From Corynebacterium camporealensis (GTDB lineage: Bacteria > Actinomycetota > Actinomycetes > Mycobacteriales > Mycobacteriaceae), in the NCBI RefSeq assembly GCF_000980815.1, contig NZ_CP011311.1:912571-976570 (forward strand): 64,000 nucleotides of DNA, written 5' to 3'. A model generated the notes under the pieces. It was not told where the DNA came from. It searched no databases and saw only the letters and a list, made by a program, of their open reading frames with translations. The translations under genes were made by a program, and so were the position numbers. Below, one piece after another: positions 9,025 to 17,629 of the stretch (its first letter is position 1; every line of letters starts with the position of its first letter).

Positions 9025-9086
9025 CCCTTCGCGCTCACGGGGATGGGGAAATCAGCGCAAAGAGTGATTTCGGTGAGCGCGAAGGG
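9025..9086 (+). repeat. 62-bp palindromic repeat, copy 4
   Basis: Left arm CCCTTCGCGCTCACG, right arm GGTGAGCGCGAAGGG, followed by CGCGGGG. Third of the tandem triplet, 24 bp before the end of the next minus-strand gene. Confidence 0.92.
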
Positions 9087-9109
9087 CGCGGGGACGAAGG
9101 AAAAGTGGG

Positions 9110-10054
9110 CTAGCGTTCTTTGCGGGCAGTTGGCCAATCCTGCCAGTACATCTGAGCGTCTTGAGAAGAAAAGTCGGACTCGGGTTCTTCGGTGGGGATC
9201 TCGACGGCTGGCTCCGGTGCCGAAGTTGGGACTGCGGCAGCCGTTGGAGCTGGCTGGAGATTCGAGGGGCTGGTAACGGTGCGCTTGCCAGACGGCATCG
9301 CCTCGGAGAAATCGGTGTCGTCGAAGTCGACAGCCCAGTCGGAGGACTGCTCTTGAGGTTCGGACTTGTCTGGTTGGGGTAGTGGGGGAATGACTGGGGC
9401 GAAAGGGACTTGGGAGTCAGGAAGTGGCAGATCAACAGCGAGTCGACCGTCGGCGGTGTAGGCGCGGGCGCACAGGGAAGCGCCTTGTCGGGCTGCGGTA
9501 TTGTAGATAGTAGCGATATGCGGAAGGGACTCAGCCGTGCCGAAAGAGCCTAAGACGTGGTTATCGGTGGAGGCAACGAGGGCATCGTCAAGCTGGGAGA
9601 TGCTGACTATCCAGGCTGCAGGCTCGGCCAATGAAGGGGAGTCGCCGGAGCTGAGATCGACGGTTGCGCCGAACCCACCGTTAAGGAGAGCGGCGCCGGC
9701 AGGTTGAGAATTCTGGGGAAGCATCCATGGATTGAGGCCGAGCATGACGGCGATTTCGAGTTCGGAGTCGACGATTTCGACGGTCGCAATGGTGGTTGGA
9801 TCGAAGTGTGCGCTGCGCAAGGTATCAAGGGCTGGGAAGTCCGCGGCTTCGTCGGCGGTGAGGATTCCTATCGTTCCGAAGTCAGAAACGATGCGCCATC
9901 CCCCCATTTGGGCGCGCGGCTGCAAGACGACTGCGACTTCGACTGGGCCGGAAGAAATGCCGGGAATTGTCAGCGCAGCATGGGGCAAAGTGTGCTCGAG
10001 AACCACGGCGTGCTCGACGCCAAAGTAGCTGGTCGCTAGGGGATACTGGGGCAC
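9110..10054 (-). CDS. Uncharacterised protein with proline-rich C-terminal region
   Basis: I do not recognise the family. The 314-residue protein has no signal peptide or membrane helix. A folded-looking N-terminal part (about 1-205) mixes hydrophobic and acidic stretches. A Pro/Ala/Ser/Glu-rich disordered region (about 215-295) follows, and the protein ends with YWQDWPTARKER. The GTG start at 10054 has AAGGAGA about 7 bp upstream. It stands alone on the minus strand, divergent from the BCCT carrier. Its stop is 24 bp from repeat copy 4. Composition resembles a core corynebacterial gene, not a recent import. Confidence 0.75.
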   Translation of the reverse strand: MPQYPLATSYFGVEHAVVLEHTLPHAALTIPGISSGPVEVAVVLQPRAQMGGWRIVSDFGTIGILTADEAADFPALDTLRSAHFDPTTIATVEIVDSELEIAVMLGLNPWMLPQNSQPAGAALLNGGFGATVDLSSGDSPSLAEPAAWIVSISQLDDALVASTDNHVLGSFGTAESLPHIATIYNTAARQGASLCARAYTADGRLAVDLPLPDSQVPFAPVIPPLPQPDKSEPQEQSSDWAVDFDDTDFSEAMPSGKRTVTSPSNLQPAPTAAAVPTSAPEPAVEIPTEEPESDFSSQDAQMYWQDWPTARKER

Positions 10055-10232
10055 TTCAAAAATCTCCTTCCCGAATTGATCCTAGCTTGCCACGGAAAAG
10101 CATTCAGTGGGGAATTAATCAGTGCGATAGGTGTTAAAAACGCTGTGCGCTGGTATTTAAGCTGATTCTTAATGAGATTCCGGTTACTGTTGAGGGGTTC
10201 CAATCACACAAAACTAGAACGAAGGTCTAGGT

Positions 10233-12218
10233 ATGAGTGACGAGAAGAAAGTCAACAATACTGCCAAGTCACGCGAAAGAGTTCGCAATGCCCGTAAGAT
10301 TCTTGCGGACATTACCTATCCGCACAATACGCACCCGGCACTGGTGCCAGGTGTGTCGATTGAGTCCCAGAAGGTTAAGTACGGCATCGATAAGCCGATT
10401 TTGGCGGTCGTAGGTACGCTGATCGTTGCCTTTGTAATCTGGGGCGTGTTCGCCCCGCAGCAGGTGTTCGATGTTTCTTCCGTTGCACTCGACTGGGTCA
10501 TGCGCAACCTGGGCTGGATCTTTACCGTTCTGGCTATTTCCCTGATGTTCGTCCTGCTGGCCCTGGCCTTTTCGAAGTACGGCAAGATTCCATTGGGCTT
10601 GGACGATGAAGAACCGGAATACTCAACACTAAGTTGGGCCGCGATGCTCTTCGCCGCGGGTATTGGTATTGCGATCATCTTCTTTGGCCCTTATGAGCCG
10701 CTGAGTCATTACCTGAGCCCGCGACCAGGCGCATATGAGGCAGCTAGTGATGAAGCAGTCATGGGTGCGCTTGCACAAACTGCCATGCACTGGGGAATTA
10801 ACGCTTGGGCCATCTATGCCATTGTCGGCCTGGCTGTGGCCTATGCGTCTTTCCGCCGCGGCCGTGTGCCGCTGATGAGTTCTATCCTGATGCCGCTGTT
10901 TGGTAACCGTTCGACTGATTCGGCACCAGCACGCATCATCGATAGTTTGGCGATTATTGCGACTCTGTTTGGTACCGCAGCATCGCTAGGCATTGGTGCA
11001 CTGCAGATTGGCCGTGGCGTGGAGGTTGTCTCCGGTTGGTCAACTGAGGGCAATGCGCTGGCTATCGGCATCATCGTGATTTTGTCCATCGCGACGATCG
11101 CTTCTGCTGTCTCGGGTGTCGCTAAGGGCATCCGCATGTTGTCGAATGTGAACCTCGTGCTCTCCATTGGTTTGGCGTTGTTCTTCTTCGTGCTGGGGCC
11201 TACGGCGTTCTTGATCAACATGCTGCCGGCGGTCATCGTGGAGTACGTCACCGAGATGGGCGATATGCTTTCAGCCAACATGGGGCAGAACGAAGACACT
11301 GTGGCCTACCTGTCGTCCTGGACTACTTTCTACTGGGCGTGGTGGGTTTCCTGGGCACCGTTCGTGGGCGTGTTCGTCGCAAAGATTTCACGTGGTCGTA
11401 CCATTCGCCAGTTCGTGCTGGGCGTGCTCTTTATTCCTTCCGCGATCATTGTGGTTGCCTTTACGGTTCTGGGTGGAACTGCTATCTGGTTCCAGGAGCA
11501 GTCACAGGTCATTGCGCCCGACGGCACTGCGGATTCGCTACCGGCTGCCGAAGAAATCTTCTTCATCATCCTGGAGCAGTTACCAGGCGCAGGCATCCTG
11601 GCACCGATGGTTATCGGTATTCTGATGGTTTTCTTCGTGACTACGGCTGACTCTGCTTCGATTGTGAATTCGCAGCTGACGCAAAAGGGTAACCCGTACC
11701 CGCGACCAGGCGTCACTATTTTCTGGGTCCTGTGTATGGCAGGTATCGCAGTGGTGATTCTTCTGGCAGGTGGTGAGAACGCACTGCAGGGCCTGCAGAA
11801 CCTCATTACGATTACTGCATTGCCTTTCGCGGTCATCATCGTTTTGATGTGTATCTCGTTGGTACGCGAGCTGCACCATGATCCGGCCACGATTCGCCAC
11901 GACTTTGGTGAGCAAGCGCTGGAGAACGCTGTGCTGCAGGGCGTGCGCGAGCATGGCGATGACTGGGCAATTACCGTCGAAGGTACCGATGTGACCTCTC
12001 AATACGCAGTGGGCGCCGACTTCGATTCGACTGCCGAGGAATACACCGAGTGGTATTCGCGTACTGACGAAGAGGGCAAGGCCATCGGTTATGACTACGA
12101 GGCTGGCGAGTACATCGAAGATGATCCGACGGTTGTCAATGGTGAGTTTAAGGTCACCACGTCGGAGGAAATTGCGCAGGCCCGTGCCGCGCTGGAGGAC
12201 GACGAGACTACCCGTTAA
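10233..12218 (+). CDS. BCCT family betaine/carnitine/choline-type osmolyte transporter
   Basis: The 661-residue protein has a hydrophilic N-terminus of about 60 residues, twelve predicted helices, and a charged C-terminal tail of about 115 residues. The BCCT signature region contains FYWAWWVSWAPFVGVF followed by KISRGRTIRQF. Corynebacteria have several members (BetP, EctP, LcoP) that import compatible solutes with Na+, and long termini often sense osmotic stress. The acidic tail here (many Asp/Glu) differs from the basic BetP tail, so it is not called betP. Start ATG 10233 has GAAGG upstream. It is divergent from the uncharacterised gene at 9110-10054. Confidence 0.93.
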   Translation: MSDEKKVNNTAKSRERVRNARKILADITYPHNTHPALVPGVSIESQKVKYGIDKPILAVVGTLIVAFVIWGVFAPQQVFDVSSVALDWVMRNLGWIFTVLAISLMFVLLALAFSKYGKIPLGLDDEEPEYSTLSWAAMLFAAGIGIAIIFFGPYEPLSHYLSPRPGAYEAASDEAVMGALAQTAMHWGINAWAIYAIVGLAVAYASFRRGRVPLMSSILMPLFGNRSTDSAPARIIDSLAIIATLFGTAASLGIGALQIGRGVEVVSGWSTEGNALAIGIIVILSIATIASAVSGVAKGIRMLSNVNLVLSIGLALFFFVLGPTAFLINMLPAVIVEYVTEMGDMLSANMGQNEDTVAYLSSWTTFYWAWWVSWAPFVGVFVAKISRGRTIRQFVLGVLFIPSAIIVVAFTVLGGTAIWFQEQSQVIAPDGTADSLPAAEEIFFIILEQLPGAGILAPMVIGILMVFFVTTADSASIVNSQLTQKGNPYPRPGVTIFWVLCMAGIAVVILLAGGENALQGLQNLITITALPFAVIIVLMCISLVRELHHDPATIRHDFGEQALENAVLQGVREHGDDWAITVEGTDVTSQYAVGADFDSTAEEYTEWYSRTDEEGKAIGYDYEAGEYIEDDPTVVNGEFKVTTSEEIAQARAALEDDETTR

Positions 12219-12252
12219 GGCATAACTCAAGCCGGTGTTTTAGAGTCTAACT

Positions 12253-13050
12253 ATGTACACTCTCAGCACCATTGCCTTCGCCTTTGGCCTGACGCTTGCT
12301 GCTGGCTTGTCGACGGCCATTGGTGGCGCCATTGCGGTGAGCAGGCGCAACCCAGGGCCCGCCTTCATGGCGGTATCCCTGGGTTTTTCTGCTGGTGTGA
12401 TGCTGTACGTGTCCTTCCTGGAAATCCTGCCCAAAGGCATCGAGGAATTGCAGGAAGTAACCATGGGGGAGAAGTCCGCTACGTTCTGGGGCGTGGTGGC
12501 CTTCTTTGGTGGAATCGCAATCATTGCGATAATCGACCGCCTCGTGCCAGAGGAAATTAACCCCCACGAGCCGCTAAACAACAATGAGGCAGCGCGCCGG
12601 GCGCGGCTGATGAAGACGGGCATGTTCACCGCAGGCGCGCTGGCGTTGCACAACTTTCCGGAAGGCTTTGCGACGTTCCTCGCCGGCCTAGAGGCGCCCT
12701 CTGTGGCAATTCCGGTGGCAGTCGCGATTGCGATTCACAATATCCCGGAAGGCATCGCTGTGGCCGTGCCGTTGCGGGAAGCGACTGGGTCGCGCCAGAA
12801 GGCTTTCTGGTGGGCAACGGTGTCCGGTCTGGCGGAGCCGCTGGGTGCGTTGATTGGCTTTGCACTCTTGCTGCCGCTGCTGGGGCCGACGGCGATGGGT
12901 ATTAGCTTCGCTGCTATCGCCGGCATCATGGTCTTTGTGTCACTGGATGAGCTGCTACCGACAGCGGAAGCTACCGGTAAGCACCACCACGCCATTTATG
13001 GCCTGATTGCCGGTATGGCCGTGATGGCTATTTCGCTGCTGCTTCTTTAG
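12253..13050 (+). CDS. zupT: Zinc transporter ZupT (ZIP family)
   Basis: The 265-residue protein has about eight helices. The two ZIP metal-binding helices carry HNFPEG (helix 4) and HNIPEG (helix 5), exactly as in ZupT, and SLDELLPTA in a later helix. ZupT imports Zn and other divalent cations with broad specificity. It begins 34 bp after the BCCT gene, and its last 23 bp overlap the 3' end of the convergent DUF808 gene. No Zur-like site was recognised upstream. Confidence 0.94.
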   Translation: MYTLSTIAFAFGLTLAAGLSTAIGGAIAVSRRNPGPAFMAVSLGFSAGVMLYVSFLEILPKGIEELQEVTMGEKSATFWGVVAFFGGIAIIAIIDRLVPEEINPHEPLNNNEAARRARLMKTGMFTAGALALHNFPEGFATFLAGLEAPSVAIPVAVAIAIHNIPEGIAVAVPLREATGSRQKAFWWATVSGLAEPLGALIGFALLLPLLGPTAMGISFAAIAGIMVFVSLDELLPTAEATGKHHHAIYGLIAGMAVMAISLLLL

Positions 13051-13960
13051 CAGGAAGGACCTTCTTGATCCCAGAGACGATGCCGGCAAGCACGGTGCCG
13101 ACCAGGAAACCGAAGATCATGGCCAGGACGGTATCGATAAGCCAGGAGACAAAGCCGTTATCAACCGAGGTAGCGGCCGCATGCACGAAACCGTAGAGCT
13201 GGTCCAGACCAAATTCCTCCAGGCCCACCAGCAGGATATGGCCGCCGACCCAGAGCATCGCAGCGGTACCAATGATGCCAATGACATTGAGTACGACCGG
13301 CATGCCTTTGACCAGGGCGTTGCCGAGGGTGGATTTTCCGTCGTTGCGCTTGATCATCGCTAGGCCAACGTCATCCATTTTGACCAGGATGGCCACCGCA
13401 CCGTAGACCACGACGGTAATGAGTACACCGACGACGATGAGGGTGGCTAAGCGCAGCCCGAAGGACTCGTCGATGATTTCGTTGAGCGAGATGACCATGA
13501 TTTCTGCGGACAAAATCAGGTCAGTCGTAATGGCGGACTTGACTAGCTTGTCTTCGGCTTTTGGGCCTTGCTCCACGACGGGTTCGGAGTGTTCTTCTTG
13601 GTGGGGAAGTAGCTTATGCCAAATCTTGTGTGTGCCTTCGTAGCAGAGATAGGCACCACCGCACATCAAGATGGGCGTGAGAGCCCACGGCGCGAGCCAG
13701 GACAACAACAAGATGATCGGCAAGATAATGACCAGCTTGTTGACAAGCGAGCCTTTGGTGATACGCCAGATCATCGGCAGTTCCCGCTTTGGGTCCACGC
13801 CGGTGACGTATTGCGGGGTAACGGCAGCATCGTCAATAACGACACCAGCTGCCTTCAGAGAGGTTTTGCCAGCTAGTGCAGCGACGTCGTCGGCGCTGGA
13901 GGCGGCGGAACGGGCGATGAGGGCGACATCGTCAAGCAATGCTAAAAGGCCACCGGCCAT
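13028..13960 (-). CDS. DUF808 family (YedI-like) inner-membrane protein
   Basis: The 310-residue protein begins MAGGLLALLDDVA, the conserved DUF808 N-terminus. It carries PMIWRITKGSLVNK before the first helix and CGGAYLCYEGTHKIWHKL after the second, both family landmarks. About six helices follow. The function of the family is unknown. ATG 13960 has AAGGAG upstream. It lies 24 bp after the DUF402 gene on the same strand and is probably cotranscribed with it. Confidence 0.9.
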   Translation of the reverse strand: MAGGLLALLDDVALIARSAASSADDVAALAGKTSLKAAGVVIDDAAVTPQYVTGVDPKRELPMIWRITKGSLVNKLVIILPIILLLSWLAPWALTPILMCGGAYLCYEGTHKIWHKLLPHQEEHSEPVVEQGPKAEDKLVKSAITTDLILSAEIMVISLNEIIDESFGLRLATLIVVGVLITVVVYGAVAILVKMDDVGLAMIKRNDGKSTLGNALVKGMPVVLNVIGIIGTAAMLWVGGHILLVGLEEFGLDQLYGFVHAAATSVDNGFVSWLIDTVLAMIFGFLVGTVLAGIVSGIKKVLPAKEAAAK

Positions 13961-13984
13961 GGCGGGCTCCTTTGAAGTAGGACT

Positions 13985-14521
13985 TTATTCAGCAGGAATA
14001 AGCTGAACGGAATCAGCCCAGTTTAGCTTAATGCCCAGACTGCGCAGCCATGCCTGCGCATCGTCGCCGTGGCGGGTAATTCCTTCGACCGCACGCAGGG
14101 TCGTTTCGATGGCATATTCTGCATCTTCGGCGCTAATCAGGCCGGCGGAAGTGGCAGCGGAGAGCTCATCGATGTCTAACACTTCAATGGGTTCGCCGGT
14201 GTTGGTGACCAGGTCAACGTAGAGATCGCGGGTGGTCCAGACCTCACCGGAACGGGAGATCTGCGCTACGTCAATGTAGTAGTCTTGACGCTTCTCGCAG
14301 CCTTCGCGGAAATGGAAGATGTTAAAGCGCAGACCCAGCTCCGGCAGTAGCCAGGACTCGAGGTAGCCAAAGCGCGGATGGTTGGCGCCACGGGCCATAT
14401 AGAGACCAAAGTCGTGCTCTTCGTAGACGTCGACGTCTCGCTCGAAACCCTTCGGGTCAATGTTGACGTCCGCGGAAGCGTCGAAAGTTTCCTGCTTTAC
14501 AGGATGCAAGTCGACGGACAT
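13985..14521 (-). CDS. DUF402 domain protein
   Basis: The 178-residue soluble protein carries the DUF402 core: FNIFHFREGCEKRQDYYIDV, then TRDLYVDLV and VLDIDEL, the aspartate-rich strands that bind metal in characterised relatives (FomD and nucleoside di/triphosphate hydrolases). The substrate here is not known. Its ATG at 14521 directly follows the stop of the secreted-protein gene (TAAATG), indicating translational coupling. Confidence 0.85.
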   Translation of the reverse strand: MSVDLHPVKQETFDASADVNIDPKGFERDVDVYEEHDFGLYMARGANHPRFGYLESWLLPELGLRFNIFHFREGCEKRQDYYIDVAQISRSGEVWTTRDLYVDLVTNTGEPIEVLDIDELSAATSAGLISAEDAEYAIETTLRAVEGITRHGDDAQAWLRSLGIKLNWADSVQLIPAE

Positions 14522-15265
14522 TTAGCGCACCTCAAGGATGGCGGCAGTAGGGGCGAAGCTGCAGGGGCCGTTGGCGGTATTCACGGAGCCGTGCAGCAGC
14601 GCGAGGACGGTGCCCTTGCCGGTAGCAGCGCGGCCGGACACAGTGGTCGGGCCGTCTTCGTTGATGCCGTTGTTGTGCAGCGGGGTGCTGCCGGTCTGGA
14701 AGGTATCGATGTTGAACCACTGGACGTGCATGCCGCCCTGGTTCTGCGCTGCAGTAGCGGTGCCCAAAGCGGTAAAGAGGAAGACGGTTTCGCCTTCGCC
14801 TGCACCCGGGGCAGGCATCTTGGTTGGGCCCGAAACAGCAATAGCGGAACCGACGGAGTTGCCTTCGCCGTTGATGCACTTCGCGGACACGGTTGGCCAG
14901 TAGAACTGGCGGAACTCCGGGTTATTGCCTTCTGGCAGGGCAGGGCCACCCGGCTCGCCGTTGCTGCCGCCGGTGGTGAAGTTCAACGCGGTGAGGATTG
15001 CGTTGCGGGCGTCTTCCGGAACCCACGGCTGTGCTGCGAAGGCGCGGATGCGCTCAGCGGTTTCCGGGGTAGGGCGGCCTAGCTCATCGAGCGGGCTGCT
15101 GGCTGCGAACTGCTGCTGCAGTGAAGACAGGTCTGGCGCCTGGGCCTGAGCAGGGGACATCATCGGGGTTACGAGTCCGAGCAACGCCGCGGTGGCGGCA
15201 GCAAGAACACCGGCGCGCTTTAAGCGACGGCCGGAGGGGTGCTCGGCAGTGTGTGCGGTGCTCAC
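14522..15265 (-). CDS. Secreted protein with cleavable signal peptide
   Basis: The 247-residue protein has a basic n-region (GRRLKRAG), a hydrophobic core (VLAAATAALLGLV) and a likely AxA cleavage at AQA around residue 43. Adjacent arginines make Tat export conceivable, but the motif is not canonical. Two cysteines (in SAKCINGEGNS and GPCSFAP) could form a disulfide. The mature part resembles secreted corynebacterial proteins of unknown role. GTG 15265 has GAGGA about 10 bp upstream. It heads a probable three-gene operon with the DUF402 and DUF808 genes. Confidence 0.82.
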   Translation of the reverse strand: MSTAHTAEHPSGRRLKRAGVLAAATAALLGLVTPMMSPAQAQAPDLSSLQQQFAASSPLDELGRPTPETAERIRAFAAQPWVPEDARNAILTALNFTTGGSNGEPGGPALPEGNNPEFRQFYWPTVSAKCINGEGNSVGSAIAVSGPTKMPAPGAGEGETVFLFTALGTATAAQNQGGMHVQWFNIDTFQTGSTPLHNNGINEDGPTTVSGRAATGKGTVLALLHGSVNTANGPCSFAPTAAILEVR

Positions 15266-15581
15266 TTAAATCAGGTCCTCAGGGTAGACAGTAGAGTTCT
15301 GCAGAAATCTCTTAGACAACAATAGTCACAATTGTCACATACGCAACAGTTATTTAAGAAAAATCCTGGGGAGAAGTTTCTATTGTTAGTTTCGTGCCTC
15401 GGATTGAAAGTGTTACGCCCTGCACTTAAGGCTGTATAAAGGTCGTCCTCCGGCCTTGCCCGAAAGACGTCGATGCTGCACTAACGGCTGAATAAGGGTA
15501 GTGTTGTACCCCGTTCATAATCTTCTACGCGCGCGGGTGAAAGCGCCGCTGCTTTGTCCTCTTTTAAGGAGCATTCCACTA
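15266..15581. other. Divergent promoter region, secreted protein and typA
   Basis: The 316-bp region is AT-richer than its surroundings next to the secreted-protein gene. On the typA side it contains an imperfect direct repeat (15420-15443 and 15476-15499), the first copy carrying TATAAA. The typA ribosome site AAGGAG is at 15566-15571. No gene is seen. Confidence 0.6.
15420..15499 (+). repeat. Imperfect 24-bp direct repeat upstream of typA
   Basis: The copies at 15420-15443 and 15476-15499 share 20 of 24 bases and both begin CTGCACT. The first includes TGTATAAAGG, a good -10-like sequence; the second reads TGAATAAGGG. This may be a duplicated promoter or regulator site. Confidence 0.6.
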
Positions 15582-17492
15582 GTGACTAATACCGAGTTCC
15601 GTAACGTAGCCATCGTCGCCCACGTTGACCACGGCAAGACGACCCTCGTCAACGGCATGCTGGAGCAGTCCGGCGCCTTTGGTGACCATGGCGAGCACAC
15701 GGACCGCGTCATGGACTCCAATGATCAGGAGCGCGAGCGCGGCATTACGATTCTGGCCAAGAACACCGCTATTCACCGCAAGGGCCTGGGTAAGGATGGC
15801 GGAGACCTGATTATCAACGTCATCGACACCCCGGGTCACGCTGACTTCGGCGGCGAGGTCGAGCGCGGCATTTCCATGGTTGATGGCGTCGTGCTGCTTG
15901 TCGATGCCTCCGAGGGCCCACTCCCGCAGACCCGCTTCGTTCTGTCGAAGGCCCTCGAAGCCAAGTTGCCGGTCATCATTGCGGTGAACAAGACCGACCG
16001 TCCAGACGCCCGTATCGACGAGGTCGTCGCTGAGTCCCAGGACCTGCTGCTGGAAATCGCTGCTGGCCTGGATGACCCGGAGGCCGCTGAGGCCGCAGAA
16101 GAATTGCTGGACCTGCCGGTGCTGTACGCGTCCGGTCGCGCAGGCGTTGCCTCCACCGAGAACCCGGGCAACGGCAACGTACCAGAGGGCGAGGATCTGC
16201 AGCCGCTTTTCGACGTCATCTACGACGTCCTGCCAGAGCCTTCCGCTACCGTCGATGCCCCGCTGCAGGCGCACGTGACCAACCTGGACTCCTCTGACTT
16301 CCTAGGCCGTATTGCGCTGCTGCGTATTTACGCCGGCAAGATCAAGAAGGGCCAGCAGGTCGCCTGGATTCACTACGACGACGAGGGCAACCAGCACACC
16401 AAGACCGTCAAGGTCGCAGAGCTGCTGCGCACCGTTGGCTTCGAGCGCCAGCCTGCTGAAGAGGCTATCGCAGGCGACATCGTCGCAATTTCCGGTATCT
16501 CCGACATCATGATTGGCGATACCATCGCCGATCCGGAGAACCCAGAAGCACTGCCGCGCATCACCGTCGATGAGCCGGCCATCTCCATGACCATCGGTGT
16601 CAACACCTCCCCGATGGCAGGCCAGGGCGGCGGTGACAAGCTGACCGCACGTCTGGTCAAGGCCCGTCTCGAGCAGGAGCTGATCGGTAACGTGTCGCTG
16701 CGCGTACTGCCGACCGAGCGCCCAGATGCTTGGGAAGTCCAGGGCCGTGGCGAGATGGCACTGTCCGTGCTCATTGAGTCGATGCGCCGTGAGGGCTTTG
16801 AGCTGACCGTCGGTAAGCCGCAGGTTGTCACCCAGGAAATCGATGGCAAGGTGCACGAGCCTTATGAGGAAGTCACCATTGACTCCCCATCCGAGTTCCA
16901 GGGCGCTATCACCCAGCTGATGGCTACCCGTAAGGGCCAGATGCAGTCCATGGACGTCCGCGAAGGCGACTGGGTTCGTATGGTCTTCCGTATCCCAGCT
17001 CGTGGTCTGATTGGTTTCCGTACCCAGTTCATGACCGAGACCCGTGGTTCCGGTATCGCGAACTCCATCTCCGATGGCCTGGATGTCTGGGCAGGCGAGA
17101 TCAAGTCCCGTCCGACTGGCTCCCTGGTTGCTGACCGCACCGGCCAGGTCACCGCTTACGCGCTGATGCAGCTGGCTGACCGCGGCGACTTCTTCGTCGA
17201 GCCAGGTGCCGAAGCCTACGAGGGCATGGTCGTCGGCGCGAACAACCGCGACGAGGATATGGACATCAACATCACCAAGGAAAAGAAGCTGACGAATATG
17301 CGCTCGGCCACTGCCGATGCCACCGTCACCTTGGCGAAGGCCCGCAACCTGTCCCTGGAAGAGGCTCTGGAGTTCTGTGGCAACGACGAGTGCGTCGAAG
17401 TTGCCCCGAACGCCCTGCGCGTGCGCAAGGTCGAGCTGTCTGCCACCGAGCGTAAGCGCGCCGCTTCCCGCGCTAAGCAGCGCAACAAGTAA
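15582..17492 (+). CDS. typA: Ribosome-associated GTPase TypA/BipA
   Basis: The 636-residue protein is of usual actinobacterial length. G1 is [10 protein letters not shown]2 ERERGITI, G3 DTPGHADF and G4 NKTD. EF-G-like domains III and V and the BipA C-terminal domain ([10 protein letters not shown] region) follow. TypA is a translational GTPase acting in ribosome assembly and stress adaptation. GTG 15582 with AAGGAG 10 bp upstream gives the conserved [13 protein letters not shown] start; upstream in-frame codons are not conserved. In mycobacteria typA is also followed by lpqW. Confidence 0.96.
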   Translation: MTNTEFRNVAIVAHVDHGKTTLVNGMLEQSGAFGDHGEHTDRVMDSNDQERERGITILAKNTAIHRKGLGKDGGDLIINVIDTPGHADFGGEVERGISMVDGVVLLVDASEGPLPQTRFVLSKALEAKLPVIIAVNKTDRPDARIDEVVAESQDLLLEIAAGLDDPEAAEAAEELLDLPVLYASGRAGVASTENPGNGNVPEGEDLQPLFDVIYDVLPEPSATVDAPLQAHVTNLDSSDFLGRIALLRIYAGKIKKGQQVAWIHYDDEGNQHTKTVKVAELLRTVGFERQPAEEAIAGDIVAISGISDIMIGDTIADPENPEALPRITVDEPAISMTIGVNTSPMAGQGGGDKLTARLVKARLEQELIGNVSLRVLPTERPDAWEVQGRGEMALSVLIESMRREGFELTVGKPQVVTQEIDGKVHEPYEEVTIDSPSEFQGAITQLMATRKGQMQSMDVREGDWVRMVFRIPARGLIGFRTQFMTETRGSGIANSISDGLDVWAGEIKSRPTGSLVADRTGQVTAYALMQLADRGDFFVEPGAEAYEGMVVGANNRDEDMDINITKEKKLTNMRSATADATVTLAKARNLSLEEALEFCGNDECVEVAPNALRVRKVELSATERKRAASRAKQRNK

Positions 17493-17509
17493 AGCCCAAG
17501 AAGCTTTTT

Positions 17510-17553
17510 AAGGCTCCGCGTCTCGCTGTTATTCGCAGCGGGTGCGGGGCCTT
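17510..17553 (+). terminator. Hairpin after typA
   Basis: An imperfect long stem joins AAGGCTCCGC...CTCGCTG with CAGCGGGTGCGGGGCCTT around a TTATTCG loop. There is no strong T-run, so it may act as an attenuator or RNA-stabilising end before lpqW. Confidence 0.6.
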
Positions 17554-17629
17554 ATGTCTTTGCAGGGATATAAGCAAAAGGCGACTACACTATTTCCAGA
17601 CTCGAAGAGCTTTCAAAAGGAGATTGACG

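Larger units (their letters stand above)
8698..9109. other. Intergenic region with a tandem triplet of palindromic repeats
   Basis: The region lies between the start of the symporter and the 3' end of the next minus-strand gene. It contains repeat copies 2, 3 and 4, spaced 92 and 89 bp start to start, with unrelated sequence between them. No gene is credible here. Confidence 0.7.

Noticed and set aside
8844..9086. CRISPR array
   Set aside because: Three repeats at about 90-bp pitch suggested one, but the unit is a 62-bp palindrome with a variable inside, copies occur singly elsewhere and no cas gene is present.
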